This document shows, piece by piece, positions 12,201-27,000 of a stretch of DNA of 64,000 nt. Source of the DNA: Nomia melanderi (taxonomy: Eukaryota; Arthropoda; Insecta; Hymenoptera; Halictidae); assembly GCF_051020985.1 (NCBI RefSeq), contig NC_135000.1, positions 25,140,784 through 25,204,783 on the forward strand, in the 5' to 3' direction. Position 1 is the stretch's first letter. Each line of letters opens with the position of its first letter. The notes beneath the pieces were generated by a model. It saw only the letters and a list, made by a program, of their open reading frames with translations, did not search any database and was not told where the DNA came from. Position numbers and translations under genes: made by a program.

Positions 12201-14707
12201 TGACAGTTTGTGTTTTATTTTCGAGGGCGCTGGATATCGGTAATGCAATTAAGAATTATGCAAATTTATTCCACGGCATTAAAATACTTTTAATGCGAAA
12301 ATTATAGTAATAACGATGTAGTTTGATGTATTATTTTGTTTTTATATATACTTAGCTCATCATCGGCGCAATCTTCGTAGAATCGTTGCCGCATTACGTT
12401 GAGAAAAAAGAAAAACTGACGCACGCTCGGCGCCGCTATCGGATGCATACGTGCACGAAATTGATCCTAGACGATCGGGCCGAGCCCAACCCGCTTAAAT
12501 CAAGCTAATGTTCCAATAATTCGGATCCAGCAGACCTGGTTCGACCAAATGAATGAATGAACGGCCTCGCCCGCGAGTTTATACTACACATGCAACTGCT
12601 CCGATAGTAGAACGCTTATCCGGACGATACTCGGTTTGTCCATAATTGTTGTAACACATTTTGCGGTGTACTGCGATCGAGTGCGTGGGTGGTCGAGCAA
12701 GTACAGTTTACTCAGCGATCGATGTCGCGGAAGAAAATTCGGAATAATCCTTTTTCTACAATTATATGTTACGAATTCCAGAATTCTACTGTTAATCCTG
12801 TTTAAACTCAAAGACAAGAAAATTCTGAAATTCATACAAACGAAAAGAACTCCTTCGGGAAATGACTCCATTTTTATTTTACTGGCAATACCATTTCTAC
12901 CCTAAGATAAGTTAAATCGAATAATGACAAAAATTCATGCTAACCAAGAAAATCGATTTTTCGATTACATTATAACGCTTCCAATGCTGATGTTCTAAAT
13001 AATATTTTAGGGTTCTACGATTCCGTGTGTAAAGGGTGAACTCTACGAAGCTATTACTGTTTCTTCGAAGGTTCCGCAGGCCAGGAGCAACGTGTCCATT
13101 AAAGCCCACGAAGAAGGAAGAACCAGCCGGTAGACCAAAGTGGTATTCTAGATCTGTTGGCCACGTTTTTCCAACGCCTGGTCATCGCGCCAGCGCCTCC
13201 CAAGTGACCAGCTCGTACCCTCGCTTTCTCGACGAACAGCCGAGCCGGCCAACCCCGCGGCAGTAAGGACGCGTTCGTGCTCACGCGAAGACGCGGACCG
13301 ACGCCGCGGCCGCCAACGTCGATGTCGATTACCGACCCTTCCTTGAGGCTTACACCCTCGTAAATGCACCCTGCCCGGCGACACGGCTTCGCTGTCCACC
13401 TGGTAGCCAGGTAAGACCACCAGTAAATCCACGGGAACTTCCGGTTTGGGTCAGGGCTGCGATGATCCTTGAGACCAACATGGAACCACTTCATCCTTCG
13501 CGAAGTGTAAACGTTATGCCCCGAAGCTATTTTTACCGCGCCGCGTTCGCCGCCGCCCAGGGAAGCTTCAATTTTCTGTGGAGTTTGTGCTCGACATCGA
13601 TCTTCGGAGTTCCTCGCGGCACGGAAACGATTTTTTTTCGAATTTCCATGCGCGCCGCCGGAATCCGCGAGGCACGCGGCACGTTATCGTGACTGCCGCG
13701 GGAGGCCGTACTTGAAATTTCATGGGTCATACCGTTTTTTCGGCTTGGTCGGATAACATCTGCCGCGTGAAACCAGTCTGATTACCGCGGAGTCTACCTT
13801 GAGGCACCGCTAATCGCTCTAGGACGCATTAGCTCGTCGTCCAGCGATCTCGCCGCCGGGCACGCAACATGCACCGGGCCCTTGGACGCGGGAAACCAGC
13901 GGAAAAGTTGATCGATGGCCGTGCGGATCTCGTGAAGCGCCTCGGTTTCTCTCGTTCGATCGAGAAAAAATCGCGCGCGCGTCTCTCGTGGCGGTCTCCG
14001 TGAGTCGGATTTGAATCAGATCGATAAAAGTCCGACTGTTGTTCCAGTTTAGGAGGAAAAATCCTACGGAATTTCCTCCTTTCCTGGCCCGGCGCAGCTT
14101 CGTTTCCAGTTATTCCGTGGGTTTCTGTTTCGACCGTCGCTAAAACGTTCCTCGTATCAGAGATACACAAGATTTCTAAGAGATCACCATTTCCTATCAT
14201 TTAATACAGATTCGATTTCATCGTAACAAATTTTAGTTTCAAATACCGCCGCGTGTATACTTTTACACCAAAGAAAATATTCCGCTTATTGCATATAGCT
14301 GCACCATTTACATATTGTTTTTAATCGATATCGAACCAATTATGCTCGACGCTTCGTCGTGCCGTTAACATTCGGCTTCCCGAGGGAAAGACAATCTCGT
14401 TTTAATCGTGGATCGAGCGGGCACTTCGAAGGACATTCCGCGCCGATGTATTTCGATCAGGAAGCGGTCCATCTTCCCTCCACCCTCGAAAAACCCTCGG
14501 GATTGAGAAATTACGGCGGCCGTTTAATACGTCGCTCCCCGGCGATGTGCCCGCGGAACCACGGGGATTAATATGCATGCACACGTTTGTGTTTCGCTTT
14601 TGATCGATGACAATTGTCAAGGAACACGATGCTTAGTACGGGCCGGCGAGACGTTTGAATTAAAGCAACGACAACGACTCGCACGCGAGAGGTCCCGCCC
14701 GCCAAGG

Positions 14708-14733
14708 GCCGCCGCCGCCGCCGCCGCCGCCGT
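14708..14733. repeat. (CCG)n trinucleotide microsatellite
   Basis: About eight uninterrupted GCC units in a CpG-rich stretch, with no supported coding frame around them. Confidence 0.9.
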
Positions 14734-17700
14734 GGACTGGAAAATATGTGTGTTGATCGCTTCCGTGTAATAAAAAAGCAAACGCGCGAGCATATAATCT
14801 CGACTGTGTTGAAATTTATTGTTTCAAATTGGCCGCAAATTGCGCCGAGCGCCGCGCGCGCCTTTCCTTCTTTTCTTTGGAAGGCGTGTACTTCGACAAC
14901 GATTTCTGGCGAAACCACGCACAGATGTATAATTCCTGATCCCTATCGCGAGCCCGTCGGCCTTTCGATCGCGCGTCGTTTTCGGAATTCCATGTCGGAA
15001 AGAATTTCCCTGCTCGTTCCCCCGAAGCTCACGTTCGATCGGGGGACATTCCTTGAAATTAAATTAACCCCTTATCTCTCGGAAAAATCGCGAGGCGGGG
15101 GATGGAAGCTCGGTAAAGCGAAAGCACTGCTTTGTTCTGTCGTTTGCATTGTTTCTCGGGCTCGGTGTGTGTTCCGTTCTCTGTCTAGGTGCGAAATTTA
15201 TCGATTTAAGGCGAGGCTTCGATCGATAGCACATAAAGACGTTTGATAACTTAAATTCTCCTTTTTTGCTGCTTGGAAGACTGTCGTAGACAAAACGTAA
15301 GTTAGTCGATACCGAACGTAAACTAATTAAGTTTCTTTTCCCTAATAAAATTCTACGTATCCTTTACTGTACGCTAGCTATTGCAACAGTTATATCTTCA
15401 TTTTCTTTATTCTACATATTCAATCTTCTTTCCTTTAACACTTTCATTACGTTCTTCCCTTTACCCAGAAACTCTACAGCTCTTCTTGAAAAACAGAGAC
15501 GCACGTTCAGGTCCAAGACCTCTAGAAAGGGAAAGAAGAATTACGCGAATCCCTGAAGGGTTACAGACCATCTCAGAACTCTCGTACTCTTTGTCTTCCA
15601 GACGATGTCTATCAGTGGTAATACCCGAAACGCCCGATGGCAAGACAATAAGCGTCTTCCGTATTAACGTGTTTAATAACACAATACGTTGCGGCCGGTA
15701 TCGTAACGTGGAATCGCTTAGGTTTGCGTAACAATTAATTCGCCCGGTCCGTGCTCGACTGCTCGGCGAAATAATCGGGTATTACATGATCGTTACGCCG
15801 TACGGGACTTCCTTGGCCGATGAATAGAGCCGCGCCGCGCGGTCGTTGCTCCAAACGGCGTATAGGATTCGCGTTTCCACTCTCGTTAACGGTTCCCGCC
15901 CCGATTTGTTGTTCGCCGGCCGATAAACGTGTTGCGACATGTCATCCTCGCGACGCCGCCGTAAAATCGGCATCGCGGGCCCGGCTCCGCTTCGACGGCC
16001 GCACCGACGAACGTTGCGTAACCGTTGCTAATTAAACTGACTGCTACCTTTTCCTCATTGCGGTTCATCGCCGTTAAATCGTTATTTATAGCCGCCGATC
16101 GGGGGGAAATGTTGCGCTAGCTTGTCGAGGATCAGGTTCGGGCCCTCGTTAAGCGGCGTCTCGTTAGCTCGCGACGCGTTAAGTCGGTGCAAATTCGCGG
16201 CGGACGCGTGGCAATATCTTATCACCGGCCGAGGGGTGTCGGATACGTTGTAAAGTTAATCGATCGAACGATCGACGATTAATCTTTCGGTTTACTTGCC
16301 CGGGAAAGCGATTGTATAACGTGCTTTCTTTTTTAAGCTTAAGACGCAGATTTCTGTTGATTCAGGCAGATTCGCGTTCGTTATACATTGATGGGATTAG
16401 ATCGAAGTTGTGATTAATTAAATGATTGGATGGCGCGTATTTATGCGGGCTGTTAATTGAGAAAGGTTTTTTTTCCGAACGGAGAATGGAATCTCGATTC
16501 TTAGTGTACCGTGTACTCGATTTCCGATTCCAATTAGATTGAGTGCACGATACACACTTGGAAAATCGTCGATCATGTCGCCTGCCCCCGCACTCATATC
16601 TCATAAACAGATTCCACGGTGTCAAGGTCACGCGTGTATCTCTCCTATGATTCTGAGAATTACGATATGCGATTCGATGTGGATAATGCTGCTGTGCTTC
16701 GTGACCTCTGAACGACGAGGACACCGCGCGTTCATTAAAGTAATGAAAAAAGTGAAAATTCATCATTTTTCATTAATTCCGAAAGTATAATTATACCACT
16801 GTAGCAAAAATAAAACTGTATTGATGAAAGTCGGATCGAGAGGTCTAAAAATATGTTGCTTGAAAGATTGTATCACGTATGTAACTTAAAATATTTAAGA
16901 ACGGTACCTTAAAGCATGAATTTTTCTGATCCTTATCCAACGTATACCACCGATGCAAAGTACCTACAACCTCCACGCTAACAGTCCTACTAAAAGTGCT
17001 CAGAAAAAACTCGAAGAAACAAGGAATTAATCACAATACAAAAGTGACTAATTGAAACCCAATTGAACTCAACGACGATTGCATTAAAGCAATTTTATTA
17101 CCGCGCTCCTCCTTGATGATCTCCAATCACTGGCGCGAAGGGTAAAACAAAGATGGCGGTCCACGCACCATTTCCCCGGGCTCCCCATACCCGATCCACG
17201 GCAGACGGTATTCCTAGAAAGCGTGGAACGGGCCCGTGGAAACGGTTCTGCAGCTTCGCGGCCCGCAAATCGCCTCCATTGGTCCGTCCATTAATTCGCG
17301 ACGAACGGTTGCAGTAAATCAACGCGTCGCCGTCGCGAGTGCCGGGGTTCCCCGTGAATTACAATTCGGCCGCGAGGCCGTGGCACGCTCGTCGCCGGCC
17401 CGAACGCTGACAAACCTGTCTCATCAAGGTTAAACTGTCCCGCGACAATCCGAGGAATGTCACTGGACCATGGGCCATTTTTTCGGGGTTGGCCGGCCGC
17501 CTGGAAAAACCCGAGCCGCTGCACGCGCGTCCTCCCGAACGGGCGTCGTGTCCGTTATTACTATACCAGTGATTACCTTTTATTTGTTTTCACCTCTTGC
17601 AATCCGGCGATCGTAGTGAAACTCGCCGGCGCCGTGATTTCTACGATGGAATTTCGCGTTAAACCCGCCGATAGCATCTGTTTGTGTTCTGTTCTGTCAC

Positions 17701-18834
17701 GGTATCGCGGGCGAGGGATCATCGTGAGTCATTGAATAGACAGTGCTCGCGGAGCTCGGTTCACGCGAGTATTGTCCGCTGGAGTAAGTTTCACGGGGTG
17801 TCGTATTCCTGAAAACGATGGCTGGTCGGATAATAGTGACTCATCGTTCGCGGTGCGCGGAGGAAATTGTTAAGCTCTTGAGAAACAGAGCGAAGACACC
17901 GGTGGAATCGTCACGGTCGAAAGGTCTCGCGGGGGTTGTTGTGTGACGTTCGATCAGTTTAATGTCGACGATCGGGGCTCGTTCATTGGTCAACCGTAAA
18001 GCACGTTGGTCACATGATAGTGACATAAAATTGACTTTCATTGAAACACAACGCCAGCTGGTACTCGTTGGGTAACCGAGGCAGCGGAGCGGGGGTTGCT
18101 CGCGAATTCGAACGGAAGGAAGAAAACAATCACATTCGATTGTTCATTTCGTGATTGTTATGAACAAATTTTTCATACGATTCCGATGATCTATTTTACC
18201 ACTTTTTCTATAGAACTGCCCGCTGGGTTCGGTGACTAACGCGTTTAACTGTAAAAGTAACGTTTTACAACGCGCTCTGCGGCGTGACCGTATCAAAAAT
18301 AAATGTGGCTCGGACGTTAGTTCCGGTAGTATTTCTTTACAGGCTCTGCAATTCCATGAATGCGAAATTAGATATAATTTTTTATGGCTGTTATGCGCGC
18401 GCATGGAACGTGCATGCTGGATTTCAGTTACGGAAGTATTTCGAATATTGCGCAACCCCGCGAATAAGAAGCTGAATTCATTTATTTTATGACCTTTGTG
18501 CGTACGTAAAAAAATCGACGTTCGGTTACCTCCGGATTTCTTAAATATAAAGGAATACCCTACTGCTCGTTTCGAATGGCGAAGCAAAACATTTCATCCT
18601 AAATAAAACCTCCTTGCTTATTGCAATCTTGTTACACTTCACAATTACATTATCCCTTGCTAAAAGAATTTTACTGTTACAAATCTTCTTTGAAACAGAA
18701 CGTCCACCGGAGGGACCAGAAAAACCTCTTCGAAATCGAATGTACCAAGCTCGAAGGCTTCCGACTATCGATCCACCCTTGCCACTCGCGATTTTACGTT
18801 CAGTTCCGGGCGTCGAAGGATATAGAAAAAAAAA

Positions 18835-18852
18835 ATATATATATATATATAT
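18835..18852. repeat. (TA)n microsatellite
   Basis: A pure TA dinucleotide run preceded by a short poly-A tract. Confidence 0.9.
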
Positions 18853-20695
18853 ACAGTTTTACGTCGCCAGGGGGGAAGATGGGAAATGTAGTTCAGCAGC
18901 GTCACGGTGCTGCGGTAATAAGCATGGCGCGAGACTGACGCGATCGGTCCGAGCATTCCCGCCTATGAGAGCGTGAATAAAACGCGCGGTACCCGAGGCT
19001 GCTGGCCGCTCGACGAGGCCTGCTGAACTAGAGTGAATAATTGCAACAGTCGGCGAATAATTACGATGTTGCACGCGGCACTGTTAATTGCCAGGCCACG
19101 GGCGAATCTCGCGCGTTGATCTTCCAACGGGAAAGGAAAGGGAAGAAGGTGCACAATGAGCGTTACCTGGGATTAGACGCGGGCTGAAACTTTCAGGAAG
19201 GCTTTGTTCTTGGATTTCCGCCGGACGAGTCCAACGTTTTGCTCTCGAAATCATCCGGCGAACGCGGGGGAGGAGGGCCCCGTCGCGTTCGAGATTACCG
19301 GTTAATCTCCGAGGAACGATCTAATTTGATTATCGCGTTCATTGTACATAATGAATGGGGAAGTGGGTCTCTGAGAATATTAAGGGAACATGCAGACTCA
19401 CAAACCTTTCCTTTTCTTTCCTCTTTTTCGTGTAGAATCGGTTGGGTTGCCACTCGTTCTTGGATGATGATGTTCCTAGATAAGACGCGAGTTTCGTTTG
19501 TCGGTCGCGTATGTGAAATTTTAACGAAACACGATCTTCGCCGGGTATTTTTAGTGTGCCGGCGTGTGAGCTTATGTATCAGTCGAGTTTTCTCTGTTTT
19601 CCAGGTGAGAGCGACAACGGATCCCGGCGTCCTCCGCATCCTGGCGGTCTGCATGCAGGACTCGAGGTATATCTTCGGAAGTATTAATGCCGGGCAAGGA
19701 GTAATTTGTTGAGTTTTTGATGAGTTGATATTGCAATCGGGTTTCTGTTCTGCTATTGATCGAGAAGATTGTTCAATTGACGGTATTGTGGGATATTTTT
19801 AGAATATTGAATTTGGTGAAAAGTAGTGGATTACTTTTTGTAAATTATAGATTATTCATTGTCGAATGTATAATTCTTATTGTGGCTAGAATTGTATTGT
19901 ATTTTGAAGTTATGGGGTAATGAGACACTTCATGGAAGTATCAAAGGTGGTTGACTGAGTCAACAACCCAATGATAATCACGTTCAAATATTATTCCGCG
20001 CGCTGGAGCCATAAAACGGAAAGTCAATACTCGAGAGCCGAAGTGAATCACCCTTAAATAAATTGGGACTGTACTTCCAGAAGTCGTTCAATCTCTGTAG
20101 AATATTGTTCGAAGGAACTCCAACATAATCAAATATTTATCACTTCGGTTAACTTTATATTCTACATTACATTACACAAGAAACTTCATCAACTGCAAGC
20201 AGAAGATTCTTAATTAAAATTTACAGTCTCTACTCTACCTCTTGGCGGGTAAATTTTAACAGTTCCCTTACAATAATTCTCAACCACTACTAAAATCACA
20301 CGTAAACAGAAAAGACATCTCATTAAAGAATCCATACACCGAAAATTTCACATCTTCACGCCATAAGATTATTCGAAACGTACTACACCAGAAAGTTCAA
20401 TGAAACACAATCAAGCAACCTTTCAACCCCAACAACCTCAATATTTATTCAATTCAATTATGTACTCCATCCAGCACATTCCACAAAGTACCACAGATCT
20501 AGCGAGCCTCCCTCTATTTCACCGATCCTCAATGTTCAGCCTCAAAGGTGGGGGTCGAAGGGAAGATCAGAAGCGGAGGGATTGGTCAAACGCAAATCGA
20601 GCGCGACCCGTGTTTCCCGACATGAAGAGGGATCGGCCAGTCTTCCGGTTGGTGTACAGAGTGTGTTTACGTTGCAGCTTCGGGGCCGCGAAAGG

Positions 20696-21059
20696 ATGAG
20701 GCGGATCGACAACGGCCATGTGCAACGACCGCCTCCGTTCAGGGTGCTCGCGGCACCCGACGGGAACTACCTGTCGCCCTCGGCGATGCCGCCGCCACCG
20801 CCGCGTGCACCCGAGCCCTACAAGATCGCGCCGTCCTCGACGTCGTCCTCTAGGGCGCACAGGCGGTCCAGCTTCGTGATCATCGCTGACTCGAGGCCGG
20901 CGTCCCCTGAAACTAGGAGCCCGTCGCCGACACTAGCCACCGGTAGAGTCTCGCCCTTTCGCGGACGCGGGTTCAAGGGGCCGCCACCGCGATCGAGGTC
21001 GAGGCCTCAGTCACCGGAACACGTGGACGCTCGGAGAAGGGGTCGAAGCGATCGTCGAG
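20696..21059 (+). CDS. stum: stum coding exon 1 (as modelled)
   Basis: Encodes residues 1-121 plus one base, beginning MRRIDNGHVQRPPPFRVL, then a Pro-rich stretch and Arg/Ser-Pro repeats (RPASPETRSPSP, RSRSRPQSPE). The donor is cgag|gtaatt. The single carried G plus TG of the next exon makes Val, giving RRVSQQSSPRRS. The exon may begin at the acceptor-like site ending 20677 and continue a coding sequence from further upstream. Confidence 0.75.
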
Positions 21060-24000
21060 GTAATTTCGTAAAACTAAATCCTGTTGTGTCCTTTTTCCAC
21101 TTAACACTAGAACTACCGAGCAACCGTCTTTTGAACATTTCTTTATGAAAACTGTAAGCGCGTATTTATTAAGATTTCAGTCGGCTTGTGTTTCAGTTCA
21201 GGAATTGCCAAATCAGCTTTTTTAATCGTTTCTTAAAGAAGTATGTGCACTTTTGGAGTAATTCTAAGAGAAGAAATTAGGAATTGGTCATTTTGACCCA
21301 CTTGGTAGTTCTAGTGTTAATAAGGTTTTCATTTCTTGCGTGTGGCTAATGCTTTGAGATTATTGAGTTTGGGAAAGTAGAGGATGAAGGAATGTTTTGA
21401 ATGGTAATTGATGTCTTTATTATTAATAAGTTTAACGGAACAAGGGTTCATTGATTACATCTAGCAACGGTGATTCTCAGTTTCAGTGTCCCAACAGAGC
21501 AGTCCAAGAAGAAGCTTGATACCTCAGCCAACTAGACAGCGTTCAATTTCCCTGAGCAAGTCGACCGAGCATCTCACCTCGCCGAAAGGTGTCCGCCACG
21601 TGGACTCGAGGAACCGCTTGAACCTGGCCGACTCGAGGAACCGCTTGAACCCGGCCGACTCGAGGAACCGTTTGAACCCGGCCGACTCGCGGAACCGTTT
21701 GAACGCCTCTGGTAACAGCAACAGCGCAACGAACCTCGCCACTCGTCGCCAGACGATTAAAACACCCAGCAAGCTGTCTCCAATCCAAGGCACGCCTACC
21801 AAACCCGATAGGACACCTCAGTTCGTTCGGAGGGATCGTTCCAAAGATGCCACGAAGACTTCACCGTCGAAGCTGCACAAATTGGCGACGTCGCCGACGA
21901 AAAGCACTTGGAACGCGAAGAAGCAGAACCAAGAGAAAGCGGTCACCTCTAACAAGGCGTCGAGCAAGGAACGAGTCACGTCACCGTCGAAAATCCCCTT
22001 GAAGACGAACAGAGTGGGAACGAATTCCTTGAACCCAGCTAGATTCATCAACATCTCCACTCAGCCTAACGATAAAGCTAAAAAGGTCAACGACAAAGGG
22101 TCCAAGGATGCTAAAGGCAGCAATGATCGAAGCAACGAGGTCAACCAAAGCGGCACACAGTCGGAAGGCTCGAAGGAGTCCCAGGTCAGCAACAAGAACT
22201 CATCGGGCAGCGATAGAGGCCGCGATCTGCAGCTCATAGATCTTCTAAAACAATCTTCCGGTGCCACTGGCACGTCTAGCGTAGTGAACACGACTGCAAC
22301 GACAGCCGTCCAGCCGCTGCACATTGACGCGAACGCGCTTCTAATGGACAAAGACGGTTCCGACAAGAGGAACTCCTCCGAGAAGAGGAACCAATCGGAT
22401 CCTCCTCACAGCAAATCTTCCAATTCATCGAACGACGACTCCCTCGTGAGACAAGGCGTGCAGGACGATCAGCGTTCGACGAACACGCAGACCTCGAGGT
22501 CCAGCAAGCCTAGCAACAACTATAATCGAGGGAAGGGTGGAGCCGACAATAGAAACGAGTCACCAGTTCCATCGGAATCCGTTGGCGGCCATTCGAAGAG
22601 CAACAGTATCAGTCAACCGGCGAAGAGCTTGGCCAAAGTGAACGGCACGGCCAGCAACAATGGCTCCGCCACCTTGCGATCGAGTAAGAGTCAGAACGCT
22701 GTAAACGAGCAAACTGCGAGGAATGCTAGAAACGAACAGAGGATCGATGGAACGATCTCGTTGCAGCCTGCGTCCGCCACGAATTCAATAAAATCGAACG
22801 AAGTCGAAACGGCGAACGATGCCTCGAAGAATTCTTCCAGTAACGAGCCACAGAGACAGACGATGGTTAGTAGTGCTACGGTGAAGCAAGAGGAGAGGGT
22901 TGCCACGAAGACCGGTAACGAGCACGACGCGAGAGTCGTCGGGAACGCGGCGAACGCGGTTCACGATCAATCGAACAACGTGTCCGGTACGGTTGGTGCA
23001 GTGAACGGCTCGAAAAACGTGAACAGCGCGGGGGTGAAGCCGCGGATCGGCAATCACGGGAGTGGCGCGTCCCAGAAATCGTCCGCGGGCATGTCGGTCG
23101 AGTCGATCGACAGTGTGCGATCCACGGATACCGGGGTGAGCGTGGATACCGTGAGGGGTGTGTCCTCGCCGAGGGAGAAGACTGGGATGCATGTCGTGAA
23201 ACGGCCCCAGGAGATCGAGACTTTGAGCGGGAACGTGGTGCACCTGGAGCAAAACGGCGAACCCGCGTGAGTTATTTATTTTCGTTTCATTTTGGGATTT
23301 TCTCATCGATCGACTGGTCCCGGGGGATTTTTAGAGGGTGCGGATTGATTTCGCGCAAAATCTTTCTGAAGTTTGGGGGATGTTTTGGGGATGTTTTGGG
23401 GATGATTTTTGTTTTCTTTGATAGTATTTACTATTAATGTTTCAATATTTAAATTAGTATGTTTTATAACATAATTGTTATGTTAATATTGCTAGATTTA
23501 TTATGTTCGATTGTCAATGGATCTAAGGGTTCTTCATCCAAGAAATCGATGAAAATGGTGTTCCTTTGATTTTATCTTCCAAAAGAATTGTATGGAACGT
23601 TGGGTGTAAGTTTAGAGCGTCTACCTTGTTTAGCGAAGGCGAAACAATTTATTACCCCATAAACTTGTATTCTTATCCCGATATCCAATTTTTAAAATAT
23701 GGGAAAGTGTCCACTGGCTTACGGAAGGCAGTGTGTATGCAGAAAATGAACGCGACGGATTGAAAAATCGAATTACGAGCTGGGGTCGCGACACGAAAGC
23801 AAAGCATCATTCTCAATTAAACGAATCACTTTCGTGATGAGTCGGGTTCACGCGTGCGCGCGTCCCGAAAAAGAATTGCCCGGAACTTCCGGCCGGGAAA
23901 AGTTATGTATCCTTAAAATGCTTCTTCATGAAACCGTTCTCAACGCCACGCTTAGGGACCCATGTTTCCTCGCGAAATTACCTCATTAAGTTCTTTCGTT

Positions 24001-27000
24001 ATCAATATGCAGGAAGCACGCTCCGAATAAACGGAGTTAACCTTTATGTAGATAAACAGTTATTCGTCTCTATATTGTTCTCTAATCACTTTTAATATTT
24101 CGACGAAAATATTGCTATAATATTATTTCGAATAATCTTTTGAATATTTTCTTCGCGTTTTACATTTTAAAATAAAGATTTTAAATTATAACTTGAAAAA
24201 CTGTGGACATTTCGGTTACAATGTATAATTTTATTTCGTTAGAATGGATGTCGCGCGAATATCTTGCGGCAGGGATCACGAGCCAACCACACATTACCTG
24301 CAGTTACTCATTGTTACGTTTTCCAGCACGTAGACACCCTTATAATCCAGCCCTGAGGGAGTGCGCTTCCCCTAACCGGGAATTAATTGCTACGTGTAAA
24401 CTTTAATAGGATGCAGCTTAAAGTGATTAAATGGGAGTGATCGCGAAACTGAGATTCGCTATGAAATGAATTTCACGGGGTTAGTGAAAACTTGTCGGAG
24501 GAATTCCGTTGTGCATATTGAAAATCGAACTTTTGTTCCGTTATGGGAATTTGATTGGGCGGAGTTACGAGGAATGGAAGCTGAGCTTAACTATCGCGAG
24601 TGCATTAGAGTGTGACACGCGTACTTCGTAATTGGTCTGCGGATTTTTATGCAAATCCACGGTTGTATAATTAAGAATAGAAGAACGGCGATGAAACAGA
24701 ATTTATTCAACTAATAGTCTCAGTACATTAACAATAATATTTAAAAAACGAATCTATTTTCATCCGTATTAGCAAGCGAATCACCATTTTACAGAGTAAA
24801 CCTTGCATAAATATTCAAGACTTCGGTTCCAATAATTTTTAAATGCGCACGATATCGTAACAAATATTTTAATTCGATAAAATTACATACGAAAAGAATA
24901 GAAACTCCTTTAATCTCCAAAGGAATGTTATTCGCGCAGTCGAATACTCTTAATTCCCGAATTAACCGTAATTAAAATCCAAGAAAGTCGTGTCCCAGCG
25001 GTGAAAGACTCTTAATCCTCGAGTGAAATAAAATGAAAAGGATACTAGCGGCGGGGCTCGCGCGTTCCAAATATTTCGAGCGGGTGTTCGCTTGGAATGC
25101 GGTCGGGAACGCTTCTCGTTCGGAAATGGAAGGGCAAAAAAAAATGAAAGGGTAACGGGAAGTCCGTCGTTGAACGCGTGCAATTAAATTGTTCTACAAG
25201 TTCGTGCCGCCGGGAACCGCTTCCTACGAGTATCGCGGACAGGGTCGTGCAGAAAACTTGGCCCATCGCGTTAAGATCCAGAGTTCCTTCACCCCTGGCT
25301 GCTTGTAAAGCGCCAACCCTCGCTGGTGGTCGATGCAACCGAGCTGGGTTTATCGATCCCGCGGAGATTTACATCGACGGAGTTGCAGCGGCTCGGCTCA
25401 AGGGGATTATAAATCAGAATTTCGAATCGCCTCGTTATACGAGCGTCACTAATTAACTCGAATCGGTAACGAACAAGAAAAAAAAAACGATAGGGACGGG
25501 AAAGGGGGGAAGAAAGAGAGGGGAAAAACGTTGGAACCAGCGAAGCGGTTAGACCGTGTCCGTCTTTCACGCAATTGGGCTCTGTTAATTAACGATCGCG
25601 ATATTTTGCGTAACGCATACGAACACGTGTTTCGTTTATTCTAACGTCCTCGTTGAGAGGCATTCCGACTGTAAGGCTTTTCGATTGGGTTTGATAAAAT
25701 GTACGGTGAATATGTTTGTATTGATTAGATTTTTATTTTATATAGTTCGTTGAATGGAACGACAGTGCGTTGAGATGTAGAAGTTTATATATTCAGTTAA
25801 ATGATAGGAGAGTAATTGTTAAGTTTTCGTTGAAGCGACGCTTATTTATTTGATAGTTTGTTTCGATTTTATTTGAGTAATGAGCGAGATATGGTTCGAT
25901 TAGATCCAGTCAATCATTCGATGTTTCTTTAATGTTTCTGCCTTTTAACAAAGACCGGGAACAGACGATCTTCCGGTTCTCGCGTAAGCGCTGACTCAGA
26001 CCGTCACGGAATAATTAATCTATCATTCTCGTGACTTGGCAGCGTATCGATAGTCAGCCCGGGGCGGGCCGTTATTAACAGAAATTCTAACGAGATTATA
26101 CTGATTTTACACGGGAACCGTAAGAATTACGCGAGAACCGTAAGAATCACGCAGACATTGCTAGCCGCCATGTTGTTGCGTCGACTGTCATGGTGGACGC
26201 CGATGACTGGAGCTTCCAAATCCCTGGAAACAAGAGAAATAATGTCGAATAAAAATATTTAGTAATAATTAGATATAAATGACTAAATGTAATTAGTTAG
26301 ATAATATTACAACTTGACAATTGCGATGGCAAACTTAATATTCGGCGCAGCAGAACGTTCTTTCCAATTTTTCGAAATGAAAATTCTCAATTGTCAAAGC
26401 ATTCACCGTTGTTATTTATGCTGTTTTCACTTTCCTGAAAGTCTACGAATACCATCGCGATAGAATTCAGTAACTTCGATGAACCGAATTCGTTTAGCTT
26501 CTCGAAAAGAACTTTTTACTGCACCTAGCAATTAATCCTTATATCATTTGTGTTTACTAATGAAACAGTAACTAATGTTGTACAAAACGCTCAAAATTCT
26601 CGTGGCAGTGAACATGGTAAAGCGACTCCGTGGGGAACCGCAGTGGCGTGACGATGTTGTATAATCGCGGGACGAATACCGAACCGTCCCTTTAGCGGCA
26701 TAATCGGTACGAAGCGAAATTGCGATGGATTGTAGCGAAAGCGACCGGATCGCCGCCGGTACACAAGAACCTGAATAATTCATGGCGTTCGGCCGGTAAC
26801 GCGATCCATCGGATTGATTTCGGAAGAAAAAAGCGAGGAAAAAATACACAGAATGATTCAGAACAATCGTATCTTTGCTTTGAACCTTGAAACAAATACG
26901 ATCCCGCTGATACTGTGCCGTAATTTAATGGTAGTGATCACGAACCGTACGCAACGATACTTTTCTTCTCGTGCTGATTTTAGAAAACACACGGAAGCAC

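Larger units (their letters stand above)
12201..20695. other. CpG-rich noncoding region upstream of stum
   Basis: There are about 8.5 kb with no reading frame I can support. The region is GC-balanced with frequent CpG, so chance ORFs of 60-160 codons arise on both strands in overlapping frames without conserved motifs. It contains a (CCG)n run at 14708-14733, a (TA)n run near 18835-18852 and a 15-bp palindrome at 19950-19964. It may hold the promoter and untranslated first exons of stum, but no specific exon could be assigned. Confidence 0.4.

Noticed and set aside
10705..18587. Numerous open frames of 60-160 codons on both strands
   Set aside because: They overlap each other in opposite registers, lack recognisable motifs and splice context, and are expected in CpG-rich DNA where stop codons are scarce.
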